Shown piece by piece: positions 53,701-62,700 of a DNA stretch of 64,000 nucleotides. The stretch covers positions 17,742,673-17,806,672 of the forward strand of contig CM033115.1 of NCBI GenBank assembly GCA_019321725.1. The letters run 5' to 3'. A program made the position numbers and the translations under genes. The DNA comes from Paulownia fortunei (Eukaryota; Streptophyta; Magnoliopsida; Lamiales; Paulowniaceae). Position 1 is the first letter of the stretch. The number at the start of each line of letters is the position of its first letter. Under the pieces are notes generated by a model, which saw only the letters and a program-made list of their open reading frames with translations, was not told the DNA's origin and made no database searches.

Positions 53701-56700
53701 GAAGAAATATTTGCTATAGCATTCTCAATATGAACTCTTGAATGAGCTTATCACATTGAGACAGCTATAGCCAAATAAAGAAATTAGAGGAGTTGAAAAT
53801 TTGATGCAAGGGTATGAAGGATATAAGTCAAGATCTGGGATTTGTAACCAGGCACATCGCATTTACTCTACTCAGAAACCATTCGAATTGGCTATTTGAA
53901 ATGAGAAAAATCTAAGACAGCCTTTCAACCAGAAGGTTCCTTTTTAAGCCAGGATGGCAACCAATAGGAAGTTCAATGCTGACACCACATCAAATAAAAG
54001 GTCACTAAGCACCAAAGTCATAGTAAGATAATTCTAAGAAACAGGACACTAATGGCTAATAATCGGAAGAGAGATGACAAAGATGAGTATTACAAGCATG
54101 GAGGAAAGGGCCAAGTGGTTGGAACTTAACTTACTGACGTTGAAGCTGAGAAACCAAGAGATGGTGAGAAAGAAGAAGATGCTGATTTTCTAAAGGGGTA
54201 ACTAAAGCCACCTACCTTGATGTTTATCAAATATGCATGTAGACCCCCTAAGTCTTTTAAAACGCACTGACCTTCCCTGTCAGCAACTGCCATTTGAGAG
54301 AAGTTAACTTTTAAACCAAAATGACTATTCTGCTGAGAAAAGTTAACTTTTGGCTTATTTATCTTCAGCTGTACTTGAAAAATACCGACTAAGAAAATGA
54401 GAATATCATGAAAATTAGACATTCAACCCTTCAATGAGATCCACCCGACCCAGCCTCATATTTGGATCACGCTAGACTCGGATCCAGACCTGGCTCTATA
54501 CTTGGTTTTCTTCTTTATTTTGGGATAACTACAAACACCTCCTATGAGGGTTGTCAAGTAGACCCCCATCAGTATTAAATAATTTTTCCCTCTCTTTAGA
54601 TGGGGGAATCAGACACACACACACATGCAAACATCTATTAAAGAACATACCAAGCGCAGCAAAGCCGATCAAAAGCTCGCTTTGACCCAGAGTGACAACT
54701 TCAAAGTTTTCAATGCTGATTTCATCAAGGTCAAATAAGCAACCCTCTTCGATCTCATTCAAACTACTAATTACTGGAATATCAAGACTCTTTTTGTATC
54801 ATACTTGCCCCATACACTGAGATTGAGCAAAGACAGGGGAGAGGGAGGAAAGGATAGAATGCAAGACAGTCCAAGGGGCGGGCGAGGACTGTGAGGGCCA
54901 GCCATCCATGACTGGCGGTGACTGGTGCTAAAAGTGGGTCGGCTTTGACGGCTCTGCTGTTTTCTGTGTGAGGGTTTGTTCAATGCATGTGCTATGTGGC
55001 ATGTTGGAGTCCACAGTTGATGGTAAAAGTGAGGCTAAGATGTTATCAAGGCTCAAGATTCAATTTAGAATGATTTGGAGTTAGGAAACTTCGCTTGGAA
55101 GATTGGATAGTTATAATTGAGATTGTGTTTAAGATTACATAGTTGTGAGATTGAATATTTATAACTTTTAGATTCTTTGTAAGACTGCATAGTTTAGTTT
55201 AGGTGGTTTATGGTGCTTTAGTTGAGCCAAGGATATTATGGGACTTCTTAAATTCTGTAATCTAGTAAGGAGTTTTAATTTAAGTCCTTTCATGTTATGG
55301 AAACCTGTTAGGGGTTCTAAATTAAGTCTTCGTAGGATTAGTACAACGTTTCTCGTTGAAGGAGAAGATATAATGTGATGAATAAATAAACATGTAAATG
55401 TTCAAGATTTCAAAAAAGATGATCTAGTTGAGGATTTCTTGTTTCTTCTTAGTCCTTTGTCCTTCAATATTCTGCTATATTCCTTTGTGTGCAACCCTTA
55501 ATTAAACAAGGGCTGTTTTCTCTTCTAAACAGGATGTTAGGCAATTTTATACTCAAGTTACTATTCACAAAGCACAGTTCACAAGCAGCCTGCACAAACG
55601 TTCAAGATCGTTAAGTTATATGCTCTTAGAACCCTTTCCAATCAACATTGATAATTAGCCAAATACTCCATCAAGAACAGAGCCATCATATTTACGTTTC
55701 ACTTAAATCAGAATAGGTGCTGCATCTCTTCTATATTATGCACCATTTACAGAGAAAGGACCAGGTTGTGTTCATAAAACTCTTTCAGAAGCAGCCTGGA
55801 AAACATAAATGGGAAATTCCAATGTGAAAAAGGAAGGATCTTGACATAGTTTAAAACAGTGATAAGGAGAGCATGGTAGAAGATACAGTGTTTTTAAACA
55901 TAGTGTATAAATCAATAGGTGCACTGTGCAGATTAAGTCTCACTATATATTGCCTCAAATAAAAGAATGAAAAGAACGTTTCAAGTTGACCCTTACTTTC
56001 CCTGTTAGTCATTCTGCTTCTCAGTTTTAACTTATCAAGTATTGTAGGCAAATATCTTGGATTAAGGAAGTTTAACAGAACAAAATGCTATTGAATCTAA
56101 TTCGTGAATAACCATACCTGTAGTGGTATGTAAACGGAGGAAACAACATCAAGTTTCAGTATTTCCACAATAGAGATGCCACTTTCTCTAAGCAGCTACA
56201 ACATGGTAGATCACATTAGTAAAAGATGAGATAAATGATTCTTCCAGTTAAAAATTCAAGTTTGAATTTGTATGCACTTACATAAATCTCACTAAATTCC
56301 ATCTGAACATCAAGCCTTACACTTTCCCCCACATCTTCAACAGATCGAGATTTCATGCATTTCAGTTGGATTCCCATAATGTCATTCTCAACCACAAGTC
56401 CATGACCCCGATGTACAAACTTTACATCAAGTTTAGGCAGAGTGAAGGCAGCCTAGTAAATAAAATCAGAAATACATCAATTTACTCAGTCAAAATCCAG
56501 CTAAAAATCTAACAAAAAACAAAATAAAGACTTCAACAGCAGCAGTAAGAAAAATGAGGATGAGCATTGTGATAGTTAAACCAGAAAGCCCTTGCGTTAA
56601 AAACCTAAGCTATATCAGCATTTTCATACAAAGGGGAAAGAAGTTTCCATGATATATAAGTCAGACAGAAAAACCCATAACCCGCTCAGACAAAACAAGA

Positions 56701-59700
56701 GGCCTATGCTAGATTGAATCTGTCTTTCAAGCCACATAGCATTCGAGCTAGATCTACAAGCATAGTTGTGACAACCATGATTTCACTAGTCCCACACACC
56801 TACTTCTCTCATTCATAGGCCGCAACCCCAATAATAATCCAATGAGCCTCTATTGGGCAATCCACAAAATTTCCTGCCCCTCTTAAAGCAACCCTTCTTA
56901 GCTACATCCAAAATCAAGGTCAGCCCAACATAATTCTGGAGTAAGTCGGATATCTGACACAGATTCTTGTAGAACCCACCTCATTCACTAATCAATCTTT
57001 TAGTTCTTGTACTCTCTCCCTCTAGTTACATACAATCAGATTTCTAAGGTTTTGTATATTATGTCATCTTCCTCCTAAGTTAAAACCCATCAACTTCAGT
57101 TAAAACCAATTAGAAATCAGAGTTAATTGAAACTGTCCAGTCCTACACTTATACTCCAGGGAATGACATCCTTATAAAGTAATATAATGAAAGTAAAATA
57201 ACAAATATGGGTGTTAGCTTGTCTTGTTCCTAAAGCTGGCTAATATCATCATCATCGATATACAAACAGTTAATCCAACAAATAGACCAGATAAATATGC
57301 ATTAACCTTATAAGACATTACCGGGCAGGGAGATAATGAATAGAAAAGGCAATGTTAAAGCAGTTCAAATCAAGTCAACCTTTTCTGGAAATATGGAAGT
57401 GTACTTGAATAGAGCAGATAATGCTTGTTTTCCCTGCGGTTTTTTAGCAGACCCAGATTCCTTGTCTGCTGGTACAACTCCTGAGGCAGGGTTGGGAGAG
57501 GTGTCAGACAAACCCTTTTCCTTAAGCAGAAAATCCTCATTTAAGTTTACGCGGACTTCCCCGCTTGTAATATCCAAATTCCTAACAACTACACCTGCTT
57601 CCCTGCACCAACAGTAACAAGACACAGTTTAAATACAAAACCAAAAGCCTTTTCTCTTCTTTATTTCTATTATTAATCACATATTTTCCCTCTAAAGCAA
57701 GGCTCTATACAGCCTATTTTCTGTATTTGGAAAAGCAGTACTTTTTTATGGGAAAATAATCATACCTTCTATTGTCAATAAACAATGTCTATTCACACAA
57801 AAAGCAGGTACCTAATATTTTGAGAAAACTAATAAAACCTCAAAACCCTGAGTTGTGCACATGAAACTCATATTCACTGCATTCTGTCAAACATACTGAA
57901 GTGAAATTACTCAGAATCTGAAAGGGTGATCCCCCGTGAAATCTCTTAGGCAAAAAATTATTTAAATCTAGAGTTTAGAAAATAACTATCTATATCTGTA
58001 AGATATACATAGCAGCGTGAATGAGATGAAGTGATTACTTTCTAACAGTTTCTTCCCCTTTTTGTCATGCCCAATATGAATTAATATATAATCCAAAGAA
58101 TTTATTCCATGTGGTCAAATATTAAATGTCTCTCCACTCTAACAGTGTTAACTTTTAGATAAGGTGTTCATTTATTATGGTACCCGAGTGAGGCAACTTT
58201 GAATGAGGTGTTCATTCAATATCTTAAAATATGCATTACCACAACCTCCTATATCAATCACCGAAGAACACAATTGCTCCACAAGTAGCTCTTGTTTTAT
58301 ATTGCCTCCCTTTATCAATCTTCTCCATGGTGCAGTTAAGCATTCACTTTAACTACATCATAAGTAGTAGAAAGAAAAAGACAAGTAATGCACACGCAGC
58401 AATTATCATCTAATAACTAGTACCCAAATTCATATTGGGGTCAATATAATCAAAAATTTCTTCTTCAATTGAAAATCTCCAATCCAAACATCTCCATTGA
58501 TTTAGGGATAGAACAATGGAAGGAATAACGGTCAACCACTTGATAGCTGTAGCATATCGTCTTGGAATTGTACTTATGAATATTCATTTAGATGAGCATG
58601 AATAACGAGGACAAGTAGCCTTGCTAGAATTACAAGAACTGCTATGGCCAAAAGGTACATGGAAATTTCAAGCTAGGGTTCCAAGTTCCAGTGCTTTACT
58701 TTCCCTGGTAGCTTTTATCTGTCTTAATTTAGAAGAGATGGTGGGCATCTCCTTGATTTCTCTTCCCAAAATTTTGCCTTCATCATGAGTCTTGCCCAGA
58801 ATATCAAGACGCACAAATTGCATTTACGAACAACAAAAGTAGTTACACCACCTACTCACTCATGCATGCCACTTCAAAAATAGCAACCTTCAGGTTTTAA
58901 GTTTTTGTATTCCCAACTTGGTTCTAATACCATCTAGAGTAACCAGCTTAGACTCCAACCTTTACAAGATTAGCCATTAGAATAATAGTTAAGTCCTATT
59001 CATCAAGTAGTCACTAAACAAACTTCAAAAGACACTCGGATATTTTCTACTTATTGATGAATGACATGCAACATAACAATCTCTGTCCCACCTACTATCT
59101 CTCCCAGTTGAGTAAAATTTACTTTATGCATGGCATAAGAATCAAGTTCAGAGATACATAGATTTAATTGTTGAAAGACAGCTGCAACCTATACATTCCT
59201 CCAATGAACTAGTGAAAGGCAGCTGCAACCTTTACTCTTGCATGCCTCAGCAAGGCCCAGGACGTTCTCCCCATCTAGTCTCATTAGGACACCAAGTAGG
59301 AAATAACCAAGGAAGCAGATAAATAAAAGATTCTCCATATATGTTCATTAATCTCTTTGCTTTCATTCGTCTCACATTTCTATACTGATGTCTTCCGTTG
59401 CTTTACCCACTAGTTAAATTGTTCTGCACCATCTACCAGCAAGCTATGGAACATAAGTAGTCATGGCATGTTTCTCTCTGGATATAGCGATATTAGTGAT
59501 TTAAGGATTTAGAAATTGAGTTTCCATAGGCAATAGAAGAGAGATGAACGCATTTAGGTTCAGCCCCAAAAGACACTTTGATTGGATGATAAAATGAAAT
59601 TTCTGAATAAAATTCCTTCATGGTTATAGGAAAATTGTCAAGAAGACATCTTATTTCCACTGGATTTAAGGATAGGCCTATGATTGTAGTGCTGACTGTC

Positions 59701-62700
59701 TTTTTTAAGAATATAGCACTGCACCACCTTTGTGCAGTTTGTTTCTAGTGTATAGTCAACAGGAGTGGGAGAGAGGAAAAAAGATAATATTCATGCACCA
59801 ACATCTCTGAGCAACACACCAGTGCTAGGGTGAGACCAGAAAGGGCGTGAGAAATAACAAACATGAGGCAAAATAACGTGCAGCCTTGTCCCTTTAGTTT
59901 TATTCCTTAAAAAACCCTGCAAATTAACTTATAAGACTAAGAGAACTAACTTGCAGTCCAATTTCAAGAAAAAGGAGCGACTGTATTTGTTTGAGAGAGA
60001 GAGATGAGAGAAATGGATATTCATTTATTATGATTTTTGTATGGCTACCACCACCTAGGTGCAGTTTGTTTCTAATGTATAGTTCAAGAAAGAAGATGCC
60101 CATAGAATGGTGAGGAACACCTAAGGCAAGCACCAAAAGAGTATTGCATATTCTTTGCCAGACAGACAAATTAGTTATATCACTGATATCAGCTATTCTG
60201 AACTAGAGAATTCCTAAGCTAACAATTATTTGTTTGATAAGTTCCTAAGCTAACAATTAAACAAAACCAACATACCCAAGACACGCTGAATCTCATTTCC
60301 ACCAGACAACTTCAGAAAAAATCATGGAAAGCAGTGAAGAAACAAGGCCTACCTATTATGACCAAACTCACACAAGAGAGAGAATTCTTCACAGCTGAAA
60401 GGAGAACAAACCCCATCCATCAACTGGTTAGCAGAGAAAGATCCACCAGAGGTTACTGACTGATCAGATGTCACTCGTGATTCACCTAGGTGAACATTAA
60501 TAGGAAAAAGCTGCAGCTTTACAAACAAGCCCGCCTCAGATCCACCATCTTTAGATATGTCTACTCTCAGTTCTTTAATATCCAAAGTAGCCTTTGGTGT
60601 CTGCAGTATCAAGTATAGAATATAATATTAACTTACGATTTATACACTTTAAAGTATTCAATCCACATGTCAATGGATATTATGAGTAATACTAGAGCCC
60701 ATAATCAATAATAACAAGAGAGCAAATAAAATTCTATACCATACAAACACGTAATATGATCCAGAAATTTTTGCTTTGAGGGCATATCATGCAAAATATA
60801 GCATAATGTCCAACATAAAACATCTATATCTTCCAAAATACTGATGATTTTCACATGGCAAATATCAAGAATTTTATGCTCTCTATTGACACCTATCTTA
60901 CTATTATTAAAGCTACTGGCCATATTGCGGGCAATGTGTTCAAGGGGAAAAAAAAGGGAAAAGAACGAAGGTACTTTGCCGTATTCAATTGTGTTTTGAA
61001 TCTAAAAGTTGTCGTATTTTTCTGTTCTAATATTTTTTGTGAACGATCCAACAAATTCAAAGGGTTAATGTTTTCCTTCTTACTTTTCTTAATGTTTTCC
61101 TTCTTACTTTTCTTAAATGCAAGCTTCTCTGTAATAGGAACCTAATGCATGGCTTGAGTTCTTGTTGGGTCATTATGGATGAAATTTTAATTTGTGTGCT
61201 AGCGGTGATTTCTCTCTTGGAAGCCGTCAAATATCAATACTAACAATTTTCTTTTTGGTTTAGTAAACATTAACATCTCAAACCATTTTCATTGACAAAA
61301 CACGGTTCTCAGCTAGCATAATTTTAATAATAAAGTTCATGTGGCTTTCGTGGATATTATCAATTTCATTCCCTTCTAAAGTTGCTCTTGCAGCCTTCTG
61401 TTCATGGCTCTTCACTATCCAATTAGCCTCACATCTGCATTATAGTTAATAGTTAAAAATATAAATGGTACAGTAAGCAACCAATGTCCAGAATCAGAAT
61501 ACATGCCTGTCTTAAACTATTTATATTGTGTAAAAGGGAAAGAATTAATTCAAATGCAAGATCAGAAAGTTTGATGTGGGTACCTTCTTCTCCAAGTATA
61601 ACTGGCAAGGATGTATAGAAAGTTTTTCTGAAGTATGAGCAATAGGTTCAATATCATCTTTTCCCTACTCCTATTTTTCATTTCTAATAATCTATTCATT
61701 GTTAAAAAAAATGCAAAATTCACATTTTTGTGAAAAGTACTGAAAAGACAAAAATGTAGCAAAAGCACAGAATGACCAAGCAGAAGCATGAACGTTAACC
61801 GGACTCTTCTTACCTTTAACACCAAGTCAGTCACAGAAATTGACAAAAATCTTGCCATGTTAGCCAAAACCATCCACTTTCCTCTACCTGAGCTGCGGGA
61901 TTTTTTCAATCTGGTTTTCTGAGTGCTTTTCTTTGAAGACCTGATTACAACTTCTAAATCGCATATTAACACCTGCAATTTTGGATCCCTAGAAATGAAG
62001 CCAACCCCAAGCTTAACCAAGGACTGCCGTAAACTTAGTCTGATTTCACCAACAGATATGGATTCAATAGCACCCTGTACAGCAAACATGCAAAATACAA
62101 TTTCAGTGATAAACTGCTCCACCGAAAGTCTGATGAAAATGTTTTCCTCAAATCAGAAAATAAGCATAATACCATACTTCTATCAAGATTATGGTTTGAA
62201 ATCTCAAATTGCAACTGTGTTTTATTTCCTTACTCTTTATGGAGGGGTAGGAAGGGACATGAGATCAATTTATACATGCACTGAACAGACCACACTGATA
62301 ATTTTAGTTTAGCAGGGATCGAACCATATAGTGGCCATACTGTGGCCCACTTAGTTTTTCTGCTGAACAAAATCACAATCCGTGATCGTAATAAGCAAAA
62401 GAGTATACTGTACATCTATCTATAGGTCCCATCCTAAAGGATGTTGTCAGACACAATTATGGTAGTTTGTTACTCACAGAAAACAAATACAATAAAAAGG
62501 TTGATCACCAGAATAGAACAGAAAGCACATATGTAATTAGATATAACTCCTATGCACACATGAAAAAGTACCTTGCTGCAAAAATTCAGTTTATTCCAAA
62601 AGTTTAAGTGTTTATAGTTTGGAACAAAAAAACATTCACCATGTTTTTCAGAAGTATTTGTTCCAAATTAATTTGTTCCAGAAATAAGTTGTTATTAAAG

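Larger units (their letters stand above)
51994..56117 (-). other. SABRE intron 6, repeat-bearing
   Basis: 4.1 kb. It holds two LTR-like direct repeats (52220-53165 and 55020-55720), an rbcL fragment inside the first, an unexplained 97-codon frame at 53286-53579, two similar element ends near 54200 and 54525 (each with GTAGACCCCC), a CA run at 54610-54625 and a GC-rich pocket at 54870-54965. Confidence 0.75.
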
